Shown here piece by piece: positions 1 to 10,338 of a DNA stretch of 33,674 nucleotides (within the stretch, counting starts at the first letter, position 1; each line of letters starts with the position of its first letter). The DNA lies in the NCBI GenBank assembly GCA_032433595.1, contig JASWJB010000398.1, forward strand, positions 1 through 33,674, in the 5' to 3' direction. Under the pieces are notes generated by a model. It was not told the origin of the DNA, made no database searches, and saw only the letters and a list, made by a program, of their open reading frames with translations. Both the position numbers and the translations under genes were made by a program. This stretch comes from Conoideocrella luteorostrata (lineage: Eukaryota; Ascomycota; Sordariomycetes; Hypocreales; Clavicipitaceae).

Positions 1-213
1 GTTGTTGTTGTTGTGGTAATGGTAGCGGCGATGCAAGACTTTATCAGCAGGGATATTTCGTGAAAGTATAATATACAGCCCCAATGCTGTGCGTTGATAT
101 TAAAAGGATTCTTCAGCAGGTCGTGACAGGAGCATAGATCAGACTAGTTGGTTCTAATCCGTATTGTGGACAGATGTTGACCGTTGGAGATATAAAATAC
201 TCTGTACAATTAC

Positions 214-240
214 ATGCACACACTCACACACTCACACACT
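214..240. repeat. CACACT-type microsatellite
   Basis: Tandem CACACT/CACACTC units in an intergenic region. Simple sequence only; no coding or regulatory role can be inferred. Confidence 0.7.
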
Positions 241-853
241 CGCACTGACAAGGGCCATGATTACAGCCATGGGTACGGCACTGTCAACTTGGGTTCCTCT
301 GCAGGTTCGCCGGAAAGAGCCGCCTCACTTCTCCAGTAGTTCTCACGCCCTCCTCAAAGATACCATCATCATGAGATGATACTGGCGTATGCGGCTAATA
401 GCAAACGACGCTAATAAATCACATCCCGTCCTAAAGCTCATCTGCCGAATGCCCTATGCTTGTTAGTGGAACACTTGCAATTATGACCTGATTGGGCCGA
501 CGGTCAAGATAGAGGGCGATCTTCTTGGCGGACTCAGCCACTGCAACCCTGAGAAGCCATCATGAACATGAAAACGTAGTCCTAGCTGCTAGACAAGCGA
601 GCCGGTGCCTGGCTGCTGTCGTATTGCAGGTTGTTGTAGGCTTAGTAGGGCAAAGACGCGGGTTTGCCGGTTTTAGGCTGATGATGGAGTAATTTCACAT
701 GGAGAAAGCACCCACTCGGGAAGTTGATTCGAGGCATGTTTAACTAGGCTCTTCTCCGTAATACTTATGCTGGAATCGATGTATTGTAGGTTTCAGCGCG
801 CTGGCTAGGGTGGGGGATACGTTAATGCTCTAGACCTTGCAGATCCAAATGCG

Positions 854-885
854 GGGGATTAGGGATTAGGGATTAGGGATTCGGG
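854..885 (+). repeat. Telomere-like heptamer tract (GGGATTA)
   Basis: Three to four tandem GGGATTA units end in a degenerate GGGATTCGGG. The unit is one base longer than the fungal telomere unit TTAGGG, so this is at most a degenerate interstitial telomere-like tract. No subtelomeric gene families are seen nearby. Confidence 0.6.
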
Positions 886-3016
886 TAAGGGTTTGTCGCA
901 TGGCCGGTCATTAGTTAGAGTTGTGACTGCACGGAATAGATTGCACCTTGCTACTACGATACAATACCAAATAACAGTCTGTACCTGGGTCTCGGTGAGA
1001 GGCAGCATGGGATTGACCTGAGCTAGTACAGACTGAATTTGACACCAGTCGATGGCCCTCTCCCCTTGAATGCATAATAACTAGGGAAGGGGCAGAGGCG
1101 GCAGAGCAGCCGACAGAGATTAGATTGCAGGATATTACACAGTGGACACCTGCCTGCACTGCCGGATCGAAACATCACAAAGGAAGGAGCGGCCTCGCAC
1201 GAGCATCTGCCGATACCACTTCGAAGATCATTTCGGGAACAACGGGTTTGGGTCAGGGTTGAAACAAAGTTATCATCGAGGACCGCAGAGTATATTTCAA
1301 TGACTTGGCGATCGAAATAAAAGAAGTAACAATCCAGCACGTGGCGAGGTCGAACTGTTTCTACCCATCGCTATGCTTGGCGCTTGGCGCTGACCTGGCT
1401 AATGTCGACGACATCCTGCCCATCCAGACAGAGACTTGGTTCATACTCCGCACATCATCGCGCCATCTCTCAATGCAGATGGCGCCTTTGATACCGACTA
1501 GGCAGAGACCAGTTTTGTCAAAAAGAAAGGCTATCGACAAGGCATTTCCTGTCATCACTGGGCTGTACAAAAAGAGCCCCCCAACCGCCCCCGTGGCTCA
1601 TTAAACGGCTGTCGGGCAACTGCGCTTACACGAGATTGGGCTCTCGGCACAAGTCTGATAATGTTTCGAACTGCAACTGACGGCAAGGAATCAGTAACGC
1701 AATGACGTGACGGGCGGGGAACGGACATTTCCAGTTGGGCTTTTTAGACCAGAATCTTGATTGCGCCGACTCAGAGCCCGAGCCAGGCAAGTTCACCCCC
1801 ACCCAATGATCACGGCGTCAGACTATCTGCATTGCATGTGTGAGGATGCTGCAGGTGAGTTCCGTTGATAAAGTGACTGAGCGGGCTTGCATCCTTACCG
1901 TCGCGCGCGGCCTAGAAATACGCCACCAACACTGCTGTTCAAAGGGAGAAAGCGTGGATAAACACACTTAGCACTGATGAACATACCAACACTGGACGAT
2001 GCTCATGTGCTCCAGCCAGACTCATGGCGATGATACGGTGATATTAAAGCATGATCTGTTGCGGCTGCTGATCCCTGGCGCAGAATTCAACTCCAAACGC
2101 ACGAAGGCGGGGAATTGGGGGAGAGATCTTGCTCGGGAGAAGGTATACAGCTTTACTCCGTGCATTTAACCCGAATAAGAAGCACGAATGCGACGCCGCC
2201 CTTATCAGTAGCAGTGAAGAAATAATGAAATAGTAGGGGAAAAAGTGGAAGAGCAGGTTGACACCCTGGCTGCATAGCGCGTTTTCAGAAGAGGGGAAAA
2301 TTGCACTGGCCCATCCACTGCAGATCTAATAATAACACTGCAGGCAAGCCTAATCTGACAGGGTACAATGATCGACATGCTTCAGTCCTGCCGGGATTGG
2401 GACAGCCCGACCCGGCAAATGACCACCGAAGCAGCTTGCCTGTAAGTAATTTGAAAATCGAGACGTCGAGCGTCACGACCATGTTCTGACTGATTCAAAT
2501 GCCCTCATCGTTGAGTCGCGCTGCATTTGCATCTCTATGGGTATGTCACGGTACGGAGCAGTCGGGAATTAGTATGACACGGCTAGAATAAGCAAATTCC
2601 CGAGACCGGCGCAGGCGGTACAGCACAACCGCAACCAACGAGGCCCCCAAAATCCTAGCGCCATGACAAGGGCGTAAGGAAAATATTAGTTGGCTCAAAT
2701 CATAATATCACATAGGACTCCATACATATCAGCTGTCCGACGGCGTTATAACACGATGCACACGGCGCAGGCGAGGAAGCAATAGATGTCCGGCCGCATG
2801 CCGGGTCGCCAGTATTGGAGCATTCAGAAAGCCCGCAGTGTTACACCCGCGCAAACTAGTTATCAGTGTCCTCCAAAAGCCACCTAGAGGCCAACCGTGA
2901 TGCTCTCTCCGATGATGCAATATGGTCAAGAACCCGAAGCTTGGAGTGAGGGAGTGCCTGCAGCTTTGCCGGTCTTGGCTCCTCTTGGAACGCCATGGCT
3001 TCTGACCTTGACACAG

Positions 3017-3048
3017 ATACCCCATACCCATACCCATACCCATACCAT
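3017..3048. repeat. CCCATA hexamer tandem repeat
   Basis: About four to five tandem CCCATA units. Read on the minus strand it would encode an artificial Gly-Met run, which is why a spurious open frame crosses it. Confidence 0.7.
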
Positions 3049-4079
3049 TAACTGAGCACCTAGCAGAGCTACCCACCTTCTCCAATGCGGAGTTGACCCC
3101 AGGTTTAACCACATGGGGGGGGGGGAGAGGTCCGACGAGCCCCCACATTGAGGCGGAAGCTTGCAATTGATTGTTTCCTTTCCTTTTGTTGGAGAGGAGG
3201 ACAGAAGCCAGATATGCTCACTGTCACTCCGTCACGGCTCTCCGCAGCCGAGAACTCAGCCCGAAGTTGGTGAAACAGACTTGCCCACGTTCCCACGACG
3301 GTCAACGGGCGTGCCTCACCTCAACTCAACTCACCTCCTCACCTCACGATCCGCTGTTCCGCGCAATTTAACAGGAAGCCTCTTTCACGTTCACCCTAAT
3401 CTAGCGGATGTATCCGGACTTGACCATTTCTGCTTGGCATCACCATCGCATGGCCAGCCAACTCGAGCACTAGTTAAGCGTGCTGAAGAACAAACACTAC
3501 CGCTTGACGCTGTTTGCTACTCTGTAGAGACTTCTGATTGTTCTCGTCTTCTTCGCAAGGTCGCACCCCCTTGCTCCCCAATCCTACCCCATCCTTTTGT
3601 ACAAAGCGTTTCCCAAGTCAACCAACCAACGCAGCCAACCCCGTGGCAGTCTGTCCTGTGCGAACACACCTAGCATTGCTCCATATCCTCCTCCCCCTCT
3701 TTCAGCTGCGTCAACGTCGACGCTTTCGACTGGAGTTGAGCTGTTTCTCCGCCTTTTCTTGTCCGTAATCCCTGCCTCATCTCCAGCCTTTTAAATATAC
3801 CCAATCGTTTGTTATTCCCCACAACTTAGTGAGAAAGCTTTCCACACCTCCCTCGTCTTTGGTCTCGGTGGCTATCAACCTGCCCTGCGGCCCTTGCCTG
3901 CATCGACCAGCACACAGGCATCACGAGACAGCTGGACGGGGGCCACCCGAAACAGCCGCGAGTTGCTTTTCAAATCCGTTGGCCCCGAATCGAAAGTGTG
4001 CTTGCCTAGGTGCCTCAGTGGCACCCCACAAAGTCACTATCTTTCCTCCAACATCTCCAACATTTATTCTGAAAGTGTA

Positions 4080-4129
4080 ATGCTCCCCCTCCCTCCGCGG
4101 AGGGAGTAATGCGAGGTCAAGAGCTTTGA
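4080..4129 (+). promoter_or_regulatory. Two overlapping mini-uORFs upstream of the C2H2 factor
   Basis: uORF1 runs 4080-4109 (nine codons, MLPLPPRRE, then TAA). uORF2 runs 4109-4129 (MRGQEL, then TGA). They share one base in the arrangement TAATG. uORF2 stops 23 nt before the main ATG at 4153. If the mRNA starts upstream of 4080, scanning ribosomes must pass both, which predicts translational control. That the uORFs exist is seen directly; that they function is inferred. Confidence 0.45.
4089..4106. promoter_or_regulatory. 18-bp perfect palindrome centred on CCGCGG
   Basis: CTCCCTCCGCGGAGGGAG is identical to its reverse complement. It lies inside uORF1, about 47 nt upstream of the main start codon of the zinc-finger gene. 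It could be a dimeric DNA-binding site, for example for a factor reading inverted CCG/CGG triplets, or an RNA stem in the leader. Neither is demonstrated. Confidence 0.6.
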
Positions 4130-4152
4130 TCATATTCGTCTTTCTCGGCACA

Positions 4153-7100
4153 ATGCTTCCAATACAACACTCGCACTCGCTCGAGTTGCCTCCTTCTCAC
4201 GTGCAAGGGGCTAGTCTGGTGTTGGGGGAACCGGGACAGAGTCGTGACCAGAAGCCGAAGACGCTGCCATGCAAATACTGTAGCAAGAGGTTCAGGTTTG
4301 TAACTAATTCCCTTCCACTTCACCTGCATCGCGGGTTTTCAACATGTCACTAACCGTTATTATCTGTTCGACGACAGACGAGTTGAACACGTCCAACGGC
4401 ATGAGAGGACTCATACCAAAGAAAAGCCGTTCGCCTGCGCCTGGGACCGTTGTGGGAAGACTTTTGGACGACGGTAAGTTCTACAAACCACCTGCCTACC
4501 TTGAACGTCACAGCCTCGCAGACACGTACCCGGTGCTTATACGTCTTCCCCCCACCCTCACCAACAAAAAGCACTCAAGCACTCAAGCACTTAAACACCG
4601 ACCCATATTGCACCCTGCCCAACGTCTACTCCACGTGCATCGTTCCCGTATTCTACTGTTACACAGCTAGGCTGTTGACATATATTAATTGCCCATGATC
4701 TTCGACTTACTCCACCTCCGACCTACCTTGCGCCTCGTGTCTTTCAACCTCTGAGAAGGAAGCTTACTTATATGGACATCAGTGATCTTCTCGTCAGGCA
4801 CGAGAAACTCGTTCACCTTAATGATGGAAACAAGGATAATAAACATGCGAGAAGGCAGTCTTCCGGTACTACTTCCCACAAGGCCTCACTTTCGGACGGC
4901 CACGTCGCGCAAGAGCCTGTAAGAGTGCACGGGACCCCAATTAGTCAACATGCAGCACTCCAGCATCACCAACAACCATCGTCTGATCAACCAACCTATC
5001 AACATACATCAGTTCATCCGGGTGTTGGGCCCAGTCATCTTGTGCAAGATCCGCATGCCGCTACACCGCGGTCCGCAGCCTGTAACCTAGATGTCTTGTC
5101 CGATGCTGCTCTGGCTACGGAGGTTAACACTATGCCACATCTGATGAATGGTATAGCACAGCAAAACACTGGCCAACATGATAGAGTCAAGAGCTTCGAT
5201 GAGCCAATGGGAGATTATTCTACACAACCCCGACACGAACAAGCGGAACCAATGTTGTCCACAGGGTTTGCCCCTCAACCACCACAGCAAGTCTACGACG
5301 ATTACAATTTGTTTTTGGACGACTTCTCTGGTTCGGCGAATATTCTGCCTCCTCATTTTGAGTCAGATCAGCAATTTAGTACATGGGCAAGGATGCCTGG
5401 ACAAGTCCATCAAAGAGGCAGCTCACGACCATCGTCCCAATATCCTTCTCGCTTCGGATCTCTTGCTCCTGATATTCGAGAGCCTGGTGATGCCGGCTCT
5501 CGATTACACGAGGATCTGTCGAAAGCACATCTGCTTCGAATCTCAGTTGCAGATCACAGTGTCATGAAAGGCAGACTGGACGAGTTCTTGCCAATCTTGC
5601 CAAATGACTTTGTTTTCCCTTCTCGTCATACTCTGTCACGCTTCTTTGAAGGCTATATCAGTGGGTTTCATGATCATTTACCATTCTTACATTTGTCTAC
5701 TCTTACCCCAGTGGATATGGCGCCGGAGCTACTTCTCGCAGTATTGGCAGTCGGTGCCCAATACCGGTTTGAAAGCAACAGAGGATACGCTCTGTGGTAT
5801 GCTGCAAAGGCTGTCGCATTGGAACAAATCAGGCGGCGGCACAGCTCCGAACTACACGCATTACTACCGACAGCTGCCTCGTACAGCCCACACTCGACAA
5901 GACCCTCACCAAGCATAGGCTACCGACATTCATTTAATTCAACCCAGCCAGAAAGACCTGTTACCCAAGACACACATCGGGAGTCCTAGTAAGTTTGGGA
6001 AAAAAAAAAAAGCTCCATCAAAAGCTTGCGTAGCCACAAACAACCTGGTGCTGATCGTGTACTCCTTAGCTCTCCGAATACGCCACTGTCTAGGCTTGAA
6101 ACTGTCCAAGCTGTTTTGTTGCTTTTTGCCATCGGCTTGTGGGGAGCCAAAACCATTCTGCAGGATGCATTATCATTGCAGAGCCATCTGGCGATTCTCA
6201 TTAGGGAGGAAGGCCTCAATGTGGAGACGAACCCTTCGTTACTCTCCGATTGGGAGGCTTGGATACGGCTCGAAGGAGCTAATCGGACAAAATTGATTGC
6301 ATTCTGCTTTTCCAATCTTTGCAGCACGGCTTACGACATACCGCCACTTCTCCTAACCGCAGAGCTAAATCTGTATATGCCATCGAGGTGTAGACTCTGG
6401 AGAGCCGAGTCTGCGTGGCAATGGCAAGAGCTGAGGCAAACTACCCCTGTTGCCATCATTACTGTGCAAGAGTCGTTCTCCAGGTTGTTTGGTCGCACCA
6501 GTCAAGGGCTGCCTAGTCATCTGTCATCGCTTGGCCACTATGTACTAATCCATGCCTTGATTCAACACATATATCTTTTGAAGCAGACATCATTCACTAC
6601 GGGCTCGCCATTTGATATTCAACGCACTCTGAAGCAAGATGACGTGGACGATGTATCACAGGCGTTGCGAGTGTGGCAGACTAGTTTTGAGCACCGGCAT
6701 CACCTCCGAGCTGCAGGAGCCGGGCAAGCCATGAACACCGAGGCTGTCAATGGTGGCTCACTGACGTTTAATGCAACTGCTCTTCTCCGTTTAGCTCATA
6801 TTCGCCTCTATGCGGATATCAAACCAAGCCGTGCCCTTGAAACAAGAGATTCCATGATGGTTGCGTCAGCTTTGAACTCTACCCAATTGTTGCAGCGCAA
6901 CTTGAGATTGCACCGCGCGGTATTTCAAGCTGTGCATGTGCTGTCCATGCTTGTCAAGGCTGGCGTCAACTACGTTGCGAGAGCCAAGTCAGCAGAATGG
7001 AGCATACAGCATTCACGTAAGAAATAGGATCCCTTATCAGTATCATTTTCGATCTACAACAAGCTCACTAACACAACACCGCTTCTCTCTAGTCTGCAAC

Positions 7101-7505
7101 TTTGAATGCGCGCTCTTACTTGCGAAGTGGCTCGTAACGCTCTCAACACTCTCACCAGCTGACCCTGCACCCCCACTTGAAGAGAGAAATCTATTACAAA
7201 GTCTGAGGCGAATGTTGGATGAAACTGAATTCGCCGTCCCCGTCGATCCATCACTTGACGGAGGACCGAGCTCGATCCAGGGCCAGGCGAACTTGTGGTC
7301 TGGTAATGGGGCAAATTTGCGACAACTAGCAAGCGCCGTCATACGGTTGTGGGCAGAGACGTTCAAGGGGGTGCATATATTCGAGATGGTTAAAGTGATG
7401 GGGGCGAGTTTGGATGGATACGCTGATCTTGTGGACAAGCCGCGAGCGCGTACGCCACCCATGGTTAACATGGCTAACATGGCATCAGATGGCGGCATGC
7501 CCTGA
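4153..7505 (+). CDS. C2H2 zinc-finger transcription factor with fungal-specific TF (fungal_trans) domain
   Basis: Predicted exons are 4153-4295, 4378-4473, 4783-5988, 6034-7016 and 7093-7505, giving 946 residues in frame throughout. Two tandem C2H2 fingers lie at about residues 40-60 (CxxC-x12-HxxxH) and 68-91 (CxxxxC-x12-HxxxxH), joined by a TKEKPF linker. Introns 1 and 2 interrupt the fingers at R48 and R80, and only the spliced reading restores both. A low-complexity H/Q/S region follows, then from about residue 364 the hydrophobic fungal_trans (PF04082-like) region with FFEGYISGFHDHLPFLHL. This architecture resembles AmdX/Adr1-type regulators, but I do not assign an ortholog. It is presumably a nuclear DNA-binding regulator with unknown targets. 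Start chosen: the first ATG in frame with the fingers, with A at -3. Intron 2 (309 bp) is long for this window; intron 3 (45 bp) is very short. Confidence 0.9.
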
Positions 7506-8076
7506 TATTCATAATGCAATATGACGATGGTTCTGTTACGATTTATGAAGCTTGCATCACGACTATAAGTTATACATCCTTTCGGAACGTGACTTGGCGG
7601 TGGTCAATACTTGAGGAATGGGAGAGCGGAGGGGTTTTGGAGTCTTGGGCAAAACGATGAGCGAGTACTTCTCAGAAAACAGATTGTGCAAAGAGTATAT
7701 CTTGTCTTCTCATAATGCCCAGCGGCCGAGTCCTTTGTGCGAGGAGGTTCAGGACAGAAAATAGTCCAGCGTGTTAATATAGCAAGAACAAAAACTGATT
7801 CGGAACAATTCCTTACATAGCAATCTCTGTATGTGACCCATTTTAAAGCGGCATGTAGTTATCCTATTTTTAACCAGCGTTAGGTTCGATGTCTCTCCCT
7901 CACAGTATAGGTAGCAAGCAGTATTTATTGTAGTTCAACAATCTGATTCGACGCAGGATGGAGCATCCAAATCAGAGCGCTTTCAAAGAGTGACGAGGTC
8001 GATCTGCGAGTTGTAACTAAAGACCAGCCACACGCAGCTCCTTGCAAAAAAAATGCTAGAAGCTTCGCGGCTTTCT

Positions 8077-8109
8077 CGGAGACTTTTCGCATTGGTTCCG
8101 GAGACTTTT
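8077..8109. promoter_or_regulatory. Direct repeat CGGAGACTTTT x2 in P450 promoter
   Basis: Two identical 11-mers, CGGAGACTTTT at 8077-8087 and 8099-8109, are spaced 22 bp start to start, about two helical turns. An ATTGG (reverse CCAAT) lies between them. CGG triplets are the core of many Zn2Cys6 sites, so a paired factor site is possible but unproven. Confidence 0.4.
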
Positions 8110-8297
8110 ATAGTTGACTTTCAAACCTGGATATAATATCCGATTCGCTGATTGGCTGACTTAGTGCTGACAAGGGGTGAGACTGACTATAATAGCGAAT
8201 TTTGTCAGCAGGATGGGTTAGTTAGTGGTGAGCATGTCGCGACCTAACTAGTGATTGTACTCCTTAAAGGAAGTGTAATACTATGATTTTTTTTCCT

Positions 8298-8304
8298 TAT
8301 AAAC
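8298..8304 (+). promoter_or_regulatory. TATA-like box of the P450 gene
   Basis: TATAAAC lies about 97 nt upstream of the P450 ATG and follows a T-rich tract. The distance fits a short leader. Confidence 0.4.
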
Positions 8305-8400
8305 CTGGGAGACTCTGCAGAATAAGAATGTAGGGAGGAGTTCACTTGAAAGTACAGTATCTAACTTGTATGGCTGAAAATCCTAAAAGCCAGCAAAATA

Positions 8401-8965
8401 ATGTATAAAATGTCACTCTCACGACCCCTTGCCCTCACGCTCTTCACCGTCGCTCTCTTATACTACATATCGCAGTACATCTCACTTGTACGAAGACGAA
8501 AAGGCGCCAGAGTAGCACCCCGGCCAAGAGGTATATATAATTTTTCAGGGCTTTGCATCAAAGAAGAAGAAGAAGAAGAGAGTACTTGCTAATATTTCGC
8601 CTCGACTCCAACACCAACAGGATGGCCGGTCCTCGGAAATGCGCTGGATCTCGCAGCCTCAAAGGGGAATTTGATCCCCATGTTCAACAAGTATGCACAG
8701 ATGCACGGTCCGATTGTGCAGTTCAAAGTCTTTGGCCAGACTCATGTTGTGCTTTCGAGCGGACAGGTAACGAACGATTTGTTTGTGAAGCGCGGCACAA
8801 TTTATTCGGACAGGGGAACGCCGTATGCGTTTGGATATGTGGCGAGGGATCTCATCACGGCTCTACTCCCGAAAAATGGTAAAGGATCCAACCCCCCTAG
8901 CCCCCTCTTCCTTTTATTTTTGTTGCCTCTTCGACTTGTTTAGTCTGACAAACCCTTTCTCTCTC

Positions 8966-8996
<31 letters not shown>

Positions 8997-10338
8997 GTGT
9001 GTGAGTGATTGTGTGGTTGAGATGCGTAGTCTTGCTGATATGCTTGTACAGACAGATGGCGACGCCAGCGAAAGCTCATACACGCCGTCATATCAATCAC
9101 CACCAACGCCAAATACCAAGAACTCATGCAGAGGGAAGCCACCCTCACACTCAGCCATCTGCTCCAATCCTCCGAGGATTACTCCCGCCACTTCCTGCGA
9201 TACAGCTACGGCGTGGTCGCCCGGTCGATGTTCGGCGTGAGCATCCCCTCGTCCGACGACAAATTCATCGACGACAACGAGGCATACATCAACGATACAA
9301 TGGACACGTTTCGCCCAGACCAATACCCCGTGAATCTGGTCCCTGCTCTGCGCTTCTTGCCCCAATGGCTCATGCCGTCGCTCGCCAAGATGGACCGCAT
9401 CCGCGACACCAGCATCAAAATGGTGTCTGAACTGCGCACGCACGTGGAGGGCCATATCCGGCAGGGCGTCGCCAAGGAGAGCGTCTACAGAGACTTTTTG
9501 GAAAATAGAGGCGACTACGACCTCTCAGACGAGGAGGCTGGGTATGCGTTTTACGGGCTAATCGGCGGGGGGACAAGGTCGACGCACAATGCGCTGCTGA
9601 TGTTTGTGTCCTTGATGATGGACTATCCGGAGTGGATGGAGAGGCTGCAGAGGCATGTGGACGAGGTTGTTGGCCCAGACAGACTGCCCACCTGGGATGA
9701 TATTCCGAATCTGCCCATGGTGAGGGCCGTGGCCAAGGAGAGTGTGAGATATCGATCCATCAAGGCCGAGCTAGGCATCCCGCATCTGTTGGAGAAGGAT
9801 GACGTGTATGAAGGGTACTTCTTCGCAAAGGGGACGATTTTCCACGCCAACTACCCGTGAGTTATGGCTTACCTGTGTTCCAATCTCGGTCGTGGTCGAA
9901 ACAGCGTTGCAGCAGCAGCAGCTTTCTAACTTGAATACTATGTACAGGGCCATCTTGATGGACAAAGATGTCTACCCAGACCAGCAGCCCTTCAATCCAG
10001 CCCGCTGGCTGGAGGCGTCCTATCCAACCTATAAGGAGCCGCTCAGCGTGTACCCCAACTTCCAAAACTTCACTCCGTTTGGCTACGGCCGCCGTGCCTG
10101 TCCCGGGTATGACTTTGCAGAGCGGACGCTGGTCATCATGGTGGCACAAATGGCGTGGGCGTGCAACATCACCAAGCCCATCGATCCAGCGACCAAGAAG
10201 CCCGTGGTGATTACAATGGAGTACGAGCCAGTGCCGAATCCGCGCCCGAAACCGTTTCCGTGTAATCTTGAAGCGAGGAGCAAGGGTAGACTGGAGGTGT
10301 TGAAGGCGGAGGGGAAGAGGATGGAGATGCAAGTGTGA
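8401..10338 (+). CDS. Cytochrome P450 monooxygenase (CYP2-clan-like fungal, OrdA/O-methylsterigmatocystin oxidoreductase-like)
   Basis: Predicted exons are 8401-8530, 8621-8878, 9052-9856 and 9948-10338, giving 527 residues, a normal P450 length. Residues about 8-27 form an N-terminal hydrophobic anchor followed by RRRK and a PRPRGWPVLGN hinge, typical of ER-bound P450s. Motifs: WRRQRK in helix C; I-helix GGGTRST at about 301-307; ExxR at E359/R362; a FNPARW PERF-type motif; heme loop FGYGRRACPG with ligand C449. It should oxidise a small hydrophobic substrate using electrons from P450 reductase; the substrate is unknown. The usual acid-alcohol pair of the I-helix is replaced by Arg-Ser. Intron 1 contains a GAA run and intron 2 a CT microsatellite. 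A second in-frame ATG at 8410 is a possible start. Confidence 0.92.
8956..9003. repeat. CT/GT microsatellite in P450 intron 2
   Basis: A CTCTCTGTCTCTCTCTTT-like run passes into TGTGTGTGAGTG inside the 173-bp second intron. It lies about 50 nt upstream of the acceptor and may be length-variable between strains. Confidence 0.8.

Larger units (their letters stand above)
1..3150. other. Intergenic stretch with no supportable gene
   Basis: Open frames here are short, overlap each other on both strands and show no recognisable domain or good exon-intron structure. The stretch holds simple-sequence tracts: a GTT run at the very start, a CACACT-type tract near 214-240, a GGGATTA tract near 854-885, a CCCATA tract near 3017-3048 and an 11-G run near 3115-3125. 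It could include the untranslated end of a gene to the left, or divergent fast-evolving sequence. Confidence 0.5.
3160..4152 (+). promoter_or_regulatory. Promoter and long pyrimidine-rich leader of the C2H2 factor
   Basis: This kilobase before the zinc-finger ATG becomes strongly C/T-rich from about 3300 onward (runs of CTCAACTCAC, CCTCC, CTTTTC), as is usual around fungal transcription starts and leaders. No coding frame in it carries a domain. It ends with two mini-uORFs and an 18-bp palindrome, listed separately. The actual transcription start cannot be fixed from sequence. Confidence 0.5.
7506..8400. other. AT-richer intergenic spacer and P450 promoter
   Basis: No gene is supported. The left part is the presumed 3' UTR of the zinc-finger gene. 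The right part holds promoter-like elements for the P450: CCAAT boxes in reverse orientation (ATTGG) near 8091 and 8150, a direct repeat at 8077-8109 and a TATA-like TATAAAC at 8298-8304. Base composition is more AT-rich than in the neighbouring genes. Confidence 0.5.

Noticed and set aside
1804..1970. Small two-exon candidate: ATG near 1806 followed by GTGAGT and a CCTAG acceptor
   Set aside because: It yields only about 34 residues with no recognisable feature. The splice match is easily due to chance.
2729..3166. 145-codon minus-strand open frame with a Gly-Met run
   Set aside because: It lacks an ATG start, crosses a CCCATA tandem repeat that creates the Gly-Met run, and shows no domain.
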